From Candidatus Nomurabacteria bacterium GW2011_GWF2_43_8 (GTDB taxonomy: Bacteria; Patescibacteriota; Minisyncoccia; Phycocordibacterales; UBA9973), in the NCBI GenBank assembly GCA_001000035.1, contig LCGX01000018.1:1-17232 (forward strand): a DNA stretch of 17,232 nucleotides, given 5' to 3'. Both the position numbers and the translations under genes were made by a program. How positions within the stretch are numbered: the stretch's first letter is position 1; every line of letters starts with the position of its first letter. Shown one piece after another: positions 1 through 7,559 of the stretch. The notes below the pieces were generated by a model. That model made no database searches, had not been told where the DNA came from, and saw only the letters and a program-made list of their open reading frames with translations.

Positions 1-1503
1 CGTGCTGTCCACGTTCCTTCTGACCGAATCCTTGCCCCTTCCGCCTTCGGTAAACAAGCCCTTTTTGTCTTCTTCGGTTATGCCCATGCCGGTATCTTTA
101 ACATAAAGTTTTATTTTCCCGTCTCCGTCCTCGAGTCCGACCGAGATTTTTCCCGCCGGCGTGTACTTGATGGAATTTTCAATTAAATTATTTATCGCTT
201 CCTTGAGCCAAAAAGAATCGCCCACAATATGATAATCTCCGCCTTTTATATCCGTTTCCATTGCCAGTCCCTTGGCCGCGGCCGGCCCCTTTTTTTCTTC
301 CAGCGATTTAAAAACCACTTCCTTGAGATCGGCCGGTTTCATATCGTATTTGATTAGTCCCTTCTGCATATTGGCGACATTCAGGACCAAATCAACTGTC
401 TCGATGCCCATATTGTCCGACTCCAATCCTTTCTCCGCGTTTTTTTTCACTTCTTCGCTGACGTTGCCGAAAGTGCCGTCCAATATTCCGGCGAAAATAT
501 ATTTGGAGCGGGTAAATGACCCCTTGACCTTATGGGTAACCAAGTGCACCAAGCTTTCCCTCTGCTTGATGGATTCCTCCAAGCTGATGTTTAATTTTGC
601 CAGTTCCTCTTTCTGCGATATTTCTTTTTTGACGGATTTGATGAGGAAATAACCGAAAATTATTGAAGCAACAAATGTAAAGCCGTTTAACACAAAATTA
701 ATTGGTATTTTAATAAAGAAAAACTGTGAACCAATTAAAATTGCGAGTCCCCATACTAATGCTTGGGTTGCAAGAAGTTTTACATCAAAAGAGTTATATT
801 TTACAACTAAATAAGCGAGAATACCAATAAGGACTGGCATGGTAAATAAGCCGAACTGAGAGTAATTCCAGTTTTCTGAAAAGCTACTGAAGACATTGCC
901 GAAAGAAAACGCAAATAGGAAAAAGATTGTTCCGACTGTTGCGAAGATTATCTGCTTCCTAATTCTGGAATCTAGGTTCTTGCGATAAGAACTGATGGCA
1001 TAGAATAAAATCCATAATATAGAAAACAGCTCTACACCATAAGAATAATATTTTGCTATAAAACCCTCTGAAGCGTCACAATAATCAATATCAATACCTA
1101 TTAAAGTAAGAGAGGTAGGGAGAGCAATAATGATAGGTAAAACAAGGGCAGACATTAATAATTTCTGTCCAAAGCTGATATCCTTATTTTTATTGAAAGT
1201 ATGAATAAAATACACTGAAAATAAGTAAACAAGGACTTCAAAAAGAATAATTGCGGACCAAAAAAACATTACCCTAGAGGGGTCATTAGTTGCCCATATA
1301 TATAGGTCGAGTAATACCCACACAGAAAACAAAAATGTAACAACAAAAAACAATTTAGCTGCTAGTACATTTTTTGCTTTAAATAAAAGTATAAAACCAA
1401 AAACAAGGGCAAAAATTACAGATAGACCATGAGAATAGTAAAATAAAGGTGGTACATTGCTAGAAAAGAATAAATATTGAGCTGGTTCCCATGGGCAAAA
1501 CAT
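1..1503 (-). CDS. Membrane sensor histidine kinase (3' end cut by window edge)
   Basis: The reverse strand is open from ATG at 1503 to the window edge (501 codons); the last in-frame stop upstream is at 1528-1530. The first ~290 residues are about eight hydrophobic segments joined by short loops, resembling 7TM-type sensor regions. A short coiled linker (about 288-318) follows, then the dimerisation/phosphoacceptor region with VTHKVKGSFT; His324 is the likely phosphorylated residue, in an H-box unlike the classical SHELRTPL. The ATPase domain shows the N-box (EAINNLIENSIKYTP, about 435-449), G1 box DTGMGI (470-475) and an F-box-like GLFTEGGRG. The G2 box lies outside the window. It should autophosphorylate in response to an unknown membrane signal. 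It starts 8 nt after the SET gene, so the two are probably cotranscribed. No response regulator is visible. GC content drops sharply between the kinase part and the membrane part near base 650. Confidence 0.9.
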   Translation of the reverse strand, partial: MFCPWEPAQYLFFSSNVPPLFYYSHGLSVIFALVFGFILLFKAKNVLAAKLFFVVTFLFSVWVLLDLYIWATNDPSRVMFFWSAIILFEVLVYLFSVYFIHTFNKNKDISFGQKLLMSALVLPIIIALPTSLTLIGIDIDYCDASEGFIAKYYSYGVELFSILWILFYAISSYRKNLDSRIRKQIIFATVGTIFFLFAFSFGNVFSSFSENWNYSQFGLFTMPVLIGILAYLVVKYNSFDVKLLATQALVWGLAILIGSQFFFIKIPINFVLNGFTFVASIIFGYFLIKSVKKEISQKEELAKLNISLEESIKQRESLVHLVTHKVKGSFTRSKYIFAGILDGTFGNVSEEVKKNAEKGLESDNMGIETVDLVLNVANMQKGLIKYDMKPADLKEVVFKSLEEKKGPAAAKGLAMETDIKGGDYHIVGDSFWLKEAINNLIENSIKYTPAGKISVGLEDGDGKIKLYVKDTGMGITEEDKKGLFTEGGRGKDSVRRNVDST

Positions 1504-1511
1504 AATAGTAT

Positions 1512-2030
1512 TCAACTTTTTCTTTTAATTTTTTTTTCTAAAAATGGCTGGAAAAACCCTCTATATTTTTTCTGTATACTCTTTTTTTTCCAGTCCTGTG
1601 TAGAAATTTTTTTTCGACAGTTTTTGGCACCACATAGACAATTTTGCATATCTTTAGTAAGAGATCGGTAATTATCTGAACACGTAGCATAATCTATACA
1701 TATTTCTTCCCCCTTATTTATATTACGTAGAGCAACAACTGTAATTTCTCCAAAGAATCCACAGTTTGGATCACAACTATGATTTAAGAAGTCAGCCGGC
1801 TCCATTTCTGAGATTTTATAGAGACCAAAATATAAGTTTTCGTCTATTTGAAAAGGTAAATGTTTCAACTGGAGCGACAGATTATCAAATTGATGGTTAT
1901 TCATCACATAGCCGCCAAAAACAATAATCTTTTCAGCTTTTTTGATATTTTGTTTAGCAAAAATTCCAAAACCATGTACAGTTCTGGATTTTTGCGCTTT
2001 AGGAGTTAACCAAGAAAAAGAATGTTTCAT
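1512..2030 (-). CDS. SET-domain protein methyltransferase
   Basis: A 172-aa protein with the hallmarks of the SET lysine-methyltransferase fold: GFGIFAKQNI near residues 20-29 (SAM-binding N-terminal motif), the knot motif NHSCDPNC at 83-90, and GEEICIDY at 107-114 with the conserved tyrosine. A post-SET cysteine cluster follows (Cys131, Cys133, Cys138), which together with Cys90 could bind one zinc as in eukaryotic post-SET domains. The lysine/arginine-rich C-terminal tail (about 140-172) could contact nucleic acid or an acidic target. Expected reaction: SAM-dependent methylation of protein lysine; the target is unknown. HU, encoded at 13846-14118, is a lysine-rich DNA-binding protein and one conceivable substrate, but that is speculation. 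It lies 8 nt after the 50-aa membrane gene and 8 nt before the kinase gene. The gene is AT-rich. Confidence 0.9.
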   Translation of the reverse strand: MKHSFSWLTPKAQKSRTVHGFGIFAKQNIKKAEKIIVFGGYVMNNHQFDNLSLQLKHLPFQIDENLYFGLYKISEMEPADFLNHSCDPNCGFFGEITVVALRNINKGEEICIDYATCSDNYRSLTKDMQNCLCGAKNCRKKISTQDWKKKSIQKKYRGFFQPFLEKKIKRKS

Positions 2031-2038
2031 AATATGAT

Positions 2039-2191
2039 TTATTGAGATATTTCGCCATTACCATCTGCCTCACTCTCGCTGGAATATGTTTCATAGTTTT
2101 TATCAACGAAAAATCTCTGATATGCAAAATAAAAAGATAAGACAGTTGAAATTACTAAAACAGAAACCACAAGAATCAATTTTCTCTCCAT
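2039..2191 (-). CDS. Small single-pass membrane protein, 50 aa
   Basis: Reading the minus strand from ATG at 2191 to TAA at 2039 gives 50 codons. The product begins MERKLILVVSVLVISTVLSF: a basic N-terminus followed by one hydrophobic helix (about residues 5-24), then a short polar, acidic tail ending EADGNGEISQ. This suggests a small inner-membrane anchor with the tail outside, or an uncleaved signal peptide; no lipobox is visible. It fills the gap between the EamA gene (22 nt upstream) and the SET gene (8 nt downstream). A TATAAT lies 7 nt before the ATG. I do not recognise a family. Support comes from its fit in the operon and its coherent membrane-protein composition, not from homology. 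Confidence 0.55.
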   Translation of the reverse strand: MERKLILVVSVLVISTVLSFYFAYQRFFVDKNYETYSSESEADGNGEISQ

Positions 2192-2198
2192 AAGAAAG

Positions 2199-2204
2199 AT
2201 TATA
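2199..2204 (-). promoter_or_regulatory. -10 element 7 nt before the 50-aa membrane gene
   Basis: TATAAT on the minus strand, followed by seven bases (CTTTCTT) and the ATG at 2191. No convincing -35 was found. The spacing would make the transcript leaderless, as at several other starts in this window. It may be an internal promoter for the last three genes of the cluster. Confidence 0.4.
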
Positions 2205-2213
2205 AACCCATAC

Positions 2214-3143
2214 TTAGTCTAAGTAAAGGAAATAACTGCCAATTAAAATAATAACAATGGCCAGCATTCTCTGCAATAAATGGCGACTTGATATCTTTTC
2301 AGTAATAATATGAGGAAAAAACAAAGTTAAAGATATACCTATAATGAAAGTAAATACAGTTTGATAGGTATTTACAACAAGAATAAGAGCCACAGGAGCA
2401 AGTAAAGTTGCAAAATTACTTATTAGATTGCCCAATACATAGAAAAATTCACTAAAACCATTTAGTAGAAATATTTTTATTCGGTTCATTTTTATTAAGG
2501 AAAAAAAATCTTCTCGAAAATTTTTCAAAAATAGGAAAAAAGATATTCCAATAATGAAAATACCGAAATGTTGCCAAAAAAGAGAGACAGCGAACGAGCC
2601 CCCATATATCGTAAATTTTTTAAATAAAACATCATTAAAAGCAAAAAACAAAGCAGACAAGAGAATAAAACATATCATTTCCCATTTTATCAAAACTTTC
2701 CCTTCTACTTTTTCAATATCAAAAGATAATATACCGGCCCCGATTAAAATGGCAACAGAGGCAAAAATCTGAACTAATGTCAAAACTTCACCTAAAAAAA
2801 TATAGCCCAAAAAATAAGCGAAAACTGGAGATAATTGGAAAAGTGCTACTACAACTGAAGATTCTTCTGTCTTTAGTGATTTAAGATAAAAATAAAGACC
2901 AAAAGCATTTAAAAAACCCGGAATTAAAAAAAGAAAAAAGTTTTGAGAATTAGAATATAAAATTATCTCAGTATGTTTTAAAACAAAAATTGCTGCAGCA
3001 AAGAAGAGAGAAAAAAAGGTGGAAAATAAAAAAACTGACCCAACCCCTCTTCCCTTACCGTATTTCGAAAGTATAAACTTATCAAAATGAGTATTTGCGC
3101 TCCAAAAGATCGGAGCAAGAATAGCTATAAAAAACCAATTCAT
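2214..3143 (-). CDS. EamA/DMT-superfamily transporter
   Basis: A 309-aa, highly hydrophobic protein with about ten predicted membrane helices arranged as two similar five-helix halves, the layout of the drug/metabolite transporter superfamily. The first half carries FWSANTHFDKFIL near the N-terminus and the typical end-of-repeat segment LGEVLTLVQIFASVAILIGAG around residues 117-137. The second half ends with a matching pattern (SSRHLLQRMLAIVIILIGSY). Family members export or import small metabolites such as amino acids or nucleotides; the substrate cannot be told from sequence. It lies 20 nt after the Nudix gene and is followed 22 nt later by the 50-aa membrane gene. It has its own extended -10 element 6 nt before the ATG, so it may be expressed apart from the Nudix gene. 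Strongly AT-rich (about 25-30% GC). Confidence 0.85.
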   Translation of the reverse strand: MNWFFIAILAPIFWSANTHFDKFILSKYGKGRGVGSVFLFSTFFSLFFAAAIFVLKHTEIILYSNSQNFFLFLIPGFLNAFGLYFYLKSLKTEESSVVVALFQLSPVFAYFLGYIFLGEVLTLVQIFASVAILIGAGILSFDIEKVEGKVLIKWEMICFILLSALFFAFNDVLFKKFTIYGGSFAVSLFWQHFGIFIIGISFFLFLKNFREDFFSLIKMNRIKIFLLNGFSEFFYVLGNLISNFATLLAPVALILVVNTYQTVFTFIIGISLTLFFPHIITEKISSRHLLQRMLAIVIILIGSYFLYLD

Positions 3144-3149
3144 AAAGTA

Positions 3150-3158
3150 ATTATAACA
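3150..3158 (-). promoter_or_regulatory. Extended -10 promoter of the EamA gene (leaderless)
   Basis: TGTTATAAT on the minus strand, a perfect TGn-TATAAT extended -10, ending exactly 6 nt before the EamA ATG at 3143. No good -35. It lies in the 20-nt gap after the Nudix stop. The expected +1 coincides with the ATG. Confidence 0.55.
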
Positions 3159-3163
3159 CTATT

Positions 3164-3610
3164 TTAATCCATTTTCCTCATTCCGGATATGGGGATTTTG
3201 TTTTTTATGAAACCTAGCACGGTTTTTATGTGAAGAAGCGTATTTTCCGGTAAATTTTTTTCGTCGTACCATCCGATTTGGTCGCATTTTCCCGGTTCTT
3301 TATTCTCCGGTTCGCCTTCATATTTTGAAATTTCAAAATAATAATCCACATAAGTTCTGTCGGAACCGCTCATCCGGTGCATCGCGTGTACTCCAATTAT
3401 TGATTCAGGATTACAAATTATCCCTATTTCCTCTCTTAATTCTCTAAGCATTGTTTCTCTAGGCAATTCATCTTTTTCAATATGACCTGCCGGAAGCGTT
3501 AAAAATCCGTCCCTATATCCAGTATTAAATCTCCGCATCAAAAAAACCTTATTGTCTTTTCGCAAGATTCCATAAACCGCGGAGTAAATTTGGTGTCTTT
3601 CGCTGGACAT
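3164..3610 (-). CDS. Nudix hydrolase
   Basis: A 148-aa protein with a full Nudix box, G-x5-E-x7-RE-L-x-EE-x-G-I, spanning residues 42-64 (starts GHIEKDE, ends RELREEIGI). The REEIG glutamates bind the metal ion. Nudix enzymes hydrolyse a nucleoside diphosphate linked to another group; candidates are oxidised dNTPs, NDP-sugars or Ap4A. The N-terminal strand AVYGILRKDNKVFLMRR and the DYYFEI strand are typical of small MutT-like members, but the substrate cannot be assigned. It is the first gene of the minus-strand cluster, divergent from proB with only 65 nt between the start codons, so the two promoters overlap. GC content is higher than in the following EamA gene. Confidence 0.88.
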   Translation of the reverse strand: MSSERHQIYSAVYGILRKDNKVFLMRRFNTGYRDGFLTLPAGHIEKDELPRETMLRELREEIGIICNPESIIGVHAMHRMSGSDRTYVDYYFEISKYEGEPENKEPGKCDQIGWYDEKNLPENTLLHIKTVLGFIKNKIPISGMRKMD

Positions 3611-3616
3611 ATGATT

Positions 3617-3625
3617 ATGATATCA
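3617..3625 (-). promoter_or_regulatory. Extended -10 promoter of the Nudix gene (leaderless)
   Basis: TGATATCAT on the minus strand (TGn plus TATCAT), ending exactly 6 nt before the ATG at 3610. A weak -35 (TGCAAA, 3640-3645) sits 17 nt upstream and overlaps the proB -35 on the other strand. The expected transcript begins at or next to the start codon. Confidence 0.45.
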
Positions 3626-3640
3626 CAAAAATATAAGCAT

Positions 3641-3669
3641 TTGCAGATAATCTTTCATTAAGATACCAT
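3641..3669 (+). promoter_or_regulatory. Promoter of the proBCA operon (leaderless)
   Basis: TTGCAG (3641-3646), a 17-nt spacer, then TACCAT (3664-3669), followed by six bases and the proB ATG at 3676. The -10 is a 4/6 match. No Shine-Dalgarno sequence fits between promoter and start, consistent with leaderless translation. Confidence 0.4.
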
Positions 3670-3675
3670 AAACAC

Positions 3676-4428
3676 ATGCGTTTTGTGATAAAAATAGGCA
3701 CACAATCCATTTCCGGAAAAAGTGGATTAAATAAGGGAAGAATCAGACAAATTGTGGCGGAAATTGCCGCGCTTTTTAAGCTTGGGCATGAAGTCGTGCT
3801 GGTAAGCTCGGGTGCCATCGGAGCCGGATTGCCCTTGGTCCAGTTTAAAAGCCCCCTGCGAAAAAAGATTGCCGCCGCTGTCGGGCAGCCTATTTTAATG
3901 CAAAGCTATATCCACGAAGCCAGGAAGCGCAGGATCGTTGCCGGTCAGATCCTCATCTTGAGCGATGATTTCACCAATCGCAAACATTTCAAAAATTTTG
4001 TCCTGAACATGGAAGCGATGCTCTCGCACAAGATTTTGCCGATAATAAACGAGAACGACGTGATGAAAAGGGAGGACTTGAGGGTTAACGACAACGATAT
4101 GCTGAGCGCTATGGTGGCTGTAGGGCTCCGCGCGGACAAGCTCATTATTCTCACCAACCAGGACGGACTTTACACGAAAAATCCGGATATTGACAAGAAC
4201 TCCGAATTGATAAAAAACGTCACTAAGATCGATTCCAAAATAAAATCTTTATGTTTCAGTAAATCCGATCTCGGAGTGGGGGGAATGCTGGCCAAGGTCA
4301 AAGCGGCCGAATACGCGACCCAAAAGGGTGTGGAAACATTAATTGGCAACGGAGAGAGGCGGGGCATCATGGGCGGAGCTTTGCGAAGAAATTTTTACGG
4401 GACAAGATTTATGGCTAAAAAAATCTAA
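3676..4428 (+). CDS. proB: Glutamate 5-kinase, catalytic domain only
   Basis: ProB phosphorylates L-glutamate with ATP to gamma-glutamyl phosphate, the first step of proline synthesis. The 250-aa product has the amino-acid-kinase fold signatures: VIKIGTQSI at the N-terminus, VSSGAIGAG (phosphate-binding glycine loop), NENDVM and RVNDNDMLSAMVA (glutamate/proline-binding region), ADKLIILTNQDGLYTKNP, and GGMLAKVKAAEYA near the C-terminus. The E. coli enzyme has 367 residues with a C-terminal PUA domain; this protein stops after the kinase domain, as in other known PUA-less ProB proteins. The usual feedback site for proline is in the kinase domain, so inhibition may remain possible. It is the first gene of proB-proC-proA; proC begins 1 nt after its stop. 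Confidence 0.93.
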   Translation: MRFVIKIGTQSISGKSGLNKGRIRQIVAEIAALFKLGHEVVLVSSGAIGAGLPLVQFKSPLRKKIAAAVGQPILMQSYIHEARKRRIVAGQILILSDDFTNRKHFKNFVLNMEAMLSHKILPIINENDVMKREDLRVNDNDMLSAMVAVGLRADKLIILTNQDGLYTKNPDIDKNSELIKNVTKIDSKIKSLCFSKSDLGVGGMLAKVKAAEYATQKGVETLIGNGERRGIMGGALRRNFYGTRFMAKKI

Positions 4429-4429
4429 T

Positions 4430-5188
4430 ATGAAAACCAAAGTTACAATTATCGGTTTCGGCACGATGGGTAGGGCCATAGCAAAGGCCTTGTCCGGCAA
4501 TGACCGCACAGTCAAAGTTTTTAGCGTCGAAAAAAATATTAAAAACATGAATATTACGGGGAAAAATATAAGAAAATCAAATTTTTTAATCCTGGCTGTC
4601 AAGCCGCAAGACGCCAAAGAGGCAATTAAACAGGTCAAAAAATATTTTGATAAAAAGACAATCTTGATTTCGATTATGGCGGGAGTTTCAATCAAAAAAC
4701 TTATTTATCTTTCGGGCCGTAAAAAGATTATAAGAATGATGCCGAACTTAGGACTATCCGTCGGACAGGGGATAGCCGTCTGGAAAGGGATGGGATTGTC
4801 AAAATCGGAAGCCAGGAAAGCAAAAAATTTCATAAATAAAATTACTGATAATTTTGAAGTTCAAGACGAGGACGTAATCAACAAAGCAACGGCTGTCTCC
4901 GGCAGCGGCCCGGCGTATTTTTTCTTGCTGGCGGATTGCTTGATTAAGGCGTGCGGCCGTCTTGGATTCACAAAAAACGAGAGCAGGCGGCTGGTGGAAA
5001 AAACATTTTCCGCTTCGGCCTTGCTGGCCCGGACAGGCGACTATTCTACTCTCGTAAAAAAAGTCGCTTCCAAAGGGGGCACGACGGAGGCGGCGCTCAA
5101 GGTTTTCCGCAAGAGAAATTTTGATAAAATCGTGTCCGAGGCGGTCCGGGCCGCCTATAAGCGTGCGAAAGAATTGGGCCATGCGTAA
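4430..5188 (+). CDS. proC: Pyrroline-5-carboxylate reductase
   Basis: ProC reduces 1-pyrroline-5-carboxylate to L-proline with NAD(P)H, the last step of the pathway. I chose ATG at 4430, which gives MKTKVTIIGFGTMG with the Rossmann glycine motif at residues 9-14; the reading frame is open further upstream but would add 29 non-homologous residues inside proB. The 252-aa protein shows AVKPQ, SIMAGV, RMMPNLG, and the family signature around TAVSGSGPAYFF and VASKGGTTEAAL, and is close to the usual 260-270 residues. It starts 1 nt after proB and overlaps proA by 8 nt, so the three genes are translationally packed. No Shine-Dalgarno sequence precedes it; ribosomes probably re-initiate. Confidence 0.94.
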   Translation: MKTKVTIIGFGTMGRAIAKALSGNDRTVKVFSVEKNIKNMNITGKNIRKSNFLILAVKPQDAKEAIKQVKKYFDKKTILISIMAGVSIKKLIYLSGRKKIIRMMPNLGLSVGQGIAVWKGMGLSKSEARKAKNFINKITDNFEVQDEDVINKATAVSGSGPAYFFLLADCLIKACGRLGFTKNESRRLVEKTFSASALLARTGDYSTLVKKVASKGGTTEAALKVFRKRNFDKIVSEAVRAAYKRAKELGHA

Positions 5189-6437
5189 AAATATATTAGA
5201 ACAATTACACAAGGCGAAAAAAGCTTCCGAAGAGCTGGGCCTGTTGCCCCATGCCAAGAGAATTTTAATTTTAAAAAATCTGGCCGGGGGATTGCGCCGG
5301 AACAAAAAAACAATTATCAAAGCGAATTTGAAAGATTTAAAAAAACTTTCAGCGAACGATCCGATGCGCGACCGGCTGCTTCTAAACGGCGAGCGCGTAG
5401 AAAACATGGCGAAAGAAATTGAAAATTTGATAAAAATGCCGGATCCGATCGGAGAAATATTCGATTGCCGGGACAGGTTCGGCCTCAAAATTTGCCGCAA
5501 AAGAGTGCCGATCGGAGTTATCGGCGTCATTTATGAATCACGGCCGAATGTGACGACGGACGTGGTTGCCATCTGCGTCAAAGCCGGCAATGCGGTGATT
5601 CTCAAGGGCGGGAAAGAGGCGAGAGAGAGTTATATCGTGCTTCATAACATTATAAAAAGAGCCCTGACTCTGTCGGGGGTCAGCCCTGATGCAGTCCAGT
5701 TTATTGATCCCAAAATAAAAAACGGGGCTCTCGATATCATCAAAGCCGACGGTTTGGTTGATGTGATAGTTCCGCGAGGCAGTTCTGGCCTGATTAATTT
5801 CGTTAGAAAAAATGCAACCGTACCGGTAATTGAAACCGGCGCGGGGGTCTGCCATACTTTTGTCGATTCAACAGCCAAGCTTGATCTTTCCGCTAGAATT
5901 GTTTTCAACGCCAAAACACAGCGACCCAGCGTCTGCAATTCGCTCGATACATTGTTGGTGCACAAAAATATAGCGGAAAAATTTCTTCCGATAATTTCTA
6001 AACTGTTGCTTCAGAAGCAAGTGGAGATTTTTGCCGATCCGAAAAGTTTTGGAATATTGAAAAATCGCTATCCAGCCGATCTTTTGAAAAGAGCCCGCGC
6101 TGCGGACTTCGGTCGGGAATTTTTGAGCCAAAAAATGTCGGTGAAAGTTGTTTCAAATATAGACGAAGCCATAAAACATATCGGTCGGTATTCCTCGAAA
6201 CATTCCGAAGCGATTCTTTCGGAGGATAAGCAGAACTGTCAGAAATTCTTGGATGAAATTGACGCCGCGGTTGTTTACGTGAATGCTTCGACCCGGTTTT
6301 CCGACGGCTTTATGTTCGGACTGGGGTCGGAGATAGGAATTTCCACTTCCAAACTCCACGCCCGGGGCCCCATGGGACCCCAAGAGGTTACCACTTATAA
6401 GTGGATAGCGATTGGCAAATACTCCGTTAGAAAGTAA
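5181..6437 (+). CDS. proA: Gamma-glutamyl phosphate reductase
   Basis: ProA reduces gamma-glutamyl phosphate with NADPH to glutamate semialdehyde, which cyclises to the ProC substrate. Starting at ATG 5181 (inside the end of proC, overlap 8 nt) gives 418 residues, almost the same as E. coli ProA (417). An upstream in-frame ATG at 5121 would add 20 residues that do not fit the family. Visible motifs: RVPIGVIGVIYESRPNV (about 108-124), LKGGKEA, VPRGSSGLI, the catalytic cysteine Cys252 in QRPSVCNSLDTLLV, and the C-terminal GLGSEIGIST and KLHARGPMG signatures. Gene order proB-proC-proA on one strand completes proline synthesis from glutamate. The gene converges with metK with only 10 nt between stops; no terminator is evident there. 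Confidence 0.95.
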   Translation: MRKNILEQLHKAKKASEELGLLPHAKRILILKNLAGGLRRNKKTIIKANLKDLKKLSANDPMRDRLLLNGERVENMAKEIENLIKMPDPIGEIFDCRDRFGLKICRKRVPIGVIGVIYESRPNVTTDVVAICVKAGNAVILKGGKEARESYIVLHNIIKRALTLSGVSPDAVQFIDPKIKNGALDIIKADGLVDVIVPRGSSGLINFVRKNATVPVIETGAGVCHTFVDSTAKLDLSARIVFNAKTQRPSVCNSLDTLLVHKNIAEKFLPIISKLLLQKQVEIFADPKSFGILKNRYPADLLKRARAADFGREFLSQKMSVKVVSNIDEAIKHIGRYSSKHSEAILSEDKQNCQKFLDEIDAAVVYVNASTRFSDGFMFGLGSEIGISTSKLHARGPMGPQEVTTYKWIAIGKYSVRK

Positions 6438-6447
6438 AAACTTGAAT

Positions 6448-7512
6448 TTATTTTAGCTTCTCGATTCTCTCCCAAGGCATATCCCTTCTGCCGAAGTGGC
6501 CATAGGTGGCTGTTTTGCGGTAAATCGGACTGCGGAGGCCGAGGCGTTCAATAATGGCAAGCGGCCGAAAATCAAAATTTTTCTTTACCACTTCCGACAG
6601 GTCCTCACCTTTTTCGTTGACAGCTTCTATCATAAGTGGCTCGGCCATGCCGATAGCGTAAGCGACGGAGACGAGGACATCCTTGCCGAAACCGTTTGCA
6701 ACTAGATTTTTGGCGACAAAGCGCGCCATGTAGGCGCCGGAGCGGTCCACCTTTGTCGCATCCTTGCCGGAAAAGCATCCTCCGCCGTGCGGGATGATTC
6801 CGCCGTAAGTGTCCACCATTATTTTCCTTCCCGTGAGTCCTGTGTCTGCTTCAAAACCGCCTTGCGTAAATTTGCCTGTCGGATTGACCAGAATTTTCAC
6901 ATTTTTCTTTTCTTCCTCGGAAAGAAAAGGGTTGATTATTTTTTCTGTGATTTCTTTTTTCACTTCCTCGATTTTTATATCGGGAGAATGTTGCGCGGAG
7001 ACGAGCACGGTGTGCAATTTACCGTCGACATAAGTGACTTGTGTTTTGCCGTCCGGCTGGAGCCACTTTATTTCCCCGCCTTTCCTGGCTCTTTCCAGAC
7101 GCTTGGCGAGCCTGTGTACCAGCACTACACCTTTCGGCAGAAATTTTTCAGTTTCATTGGTGGCGAATCCGTACATTATTCCTTGATCGCCGGCGCCGCC
7201 ACTGTCCACCCCCATAGCTATATCCGGAGACTGAGTTACAATATTGGCGGATATTTGAAGCTCGTCATCATAACCTATTTCTTTATAAACATCACGGGCG
7301 ATTTTTACGTAATTTACCTCGCCCTTGGAAGTAACTTCTCCGCCGATTACGAGTTTGCCGTGTCCGCCAAAAATCTCAACAGCGACCCGGCTTTTGGGGT
7401 CTTGCGCCAAATAAGCATCCAAAATAGTGTCCGATATTTGGTCGCAAATTTTGTCTGGATGGCCGGAGGTAACACTTTCAACTGTGTAGTTGTTGTTGTG
7501 TTTATAAAACAT
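6448..7512 (-). CDS. metK: S-adenosylmethionine synthetase
   Basis: MetK makes S-adenosylmethionine from methionine and ATP. The 354-aa product from ATG at 7512 shows TSGHPDK at residues 15-21 (ATP site), GAGDQGIMYG (substrate-binding loop) and GGGCFSGKDATKVDRSGAYMAR, the P-loop-like signature (E. coli GGGAFSGKD). I rejected an in-frame start 51 nt upstream because those 17 residues precede the normal N-terminus and overlap the promoter. At 354 residues it is shorter than the 384-residue E. coli enzyme but contains all three repeats. It is downstream of ahcY and a small P-loop gene on the same strand, and has its own promoter in the 47-nt gap. Together with AhcY it forms the production and recycling arms of SAM use. 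Confidence 0.95.
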   Translation of the reverse strand: MFYKHNNNYTVESVTSGHPDKICDQISDTILDAYLAQDPKSRVAVEIFGGHGKLVIGGEVTSKGEVNYVKIARDVYKEIGYDDELQISANIVTQSPDIAMGVDSGGAGDQGIMYGFATNETEKFLPKGVVLVHRLAKRLERARKGGEIKWLQPDGKTQVTYVDGKLHTVLVSAQHSPDIKIEEVKKEITEKIINPFLSEEEKKNVKILVNPTGKFTQGGFEADTGLTGRKIMVDTYGGIIPHGGGCFSGKDATKVDRSGAYMARFVAKNLVANGFGKDVLVSVAYAIGMAEPLMIEAVNEKGEDLSEVVKKNFDFRPLAIIERLGLRSPIYRKTATYGHFGRRDMPWERIEKLK

Positions 7513-7522
7513 TAATAATACT

Positions 7523-7550
7523 AGTATATCATTATTAATATTTCTGACAA
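7523..7550 (-). promoter_or_regulatory. Promoter of metK
   Basis: On the minus strand TTGTCA (7550-7545), a 16-nt spacer, then TATACT (7528-7523) with a TGA directly before it (extended -10). Ten bases separate the -10 from the ATG, so the 5' leader should be only about 3-4 nt. No SAM riboswitch can fit in the gap. Confidence 0.55.
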
Positions 7551-7559
7551 CCGGCACAC

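Noticed and set aside
272..652. 126-aa open frame on the plus strand at the left end
   Set aside because: Antisense to the ATPase/HisKA region of the histidine kinase.
4799..5530. 243-aa open frame on the minus strand opposite proC/proA
   Set aside because: It covers the junction of two certain genes and its composition (Phe/Arg/Ser-rich) is that of a reverse-strand shadow.
6787..7515. 242-aa open frame on the plus strand opposite metK
   Set aside because: It mirrors the strongly conserved metK gene; the translation is rich in Phe/Cys/His with no motif, and no start signals precede it.
7513..7559. SAM riboswitch upstream of metK
   Set aside because: The gap is only 47 nt and filled by a promoter; the predicted leader is about 3-4 nt.
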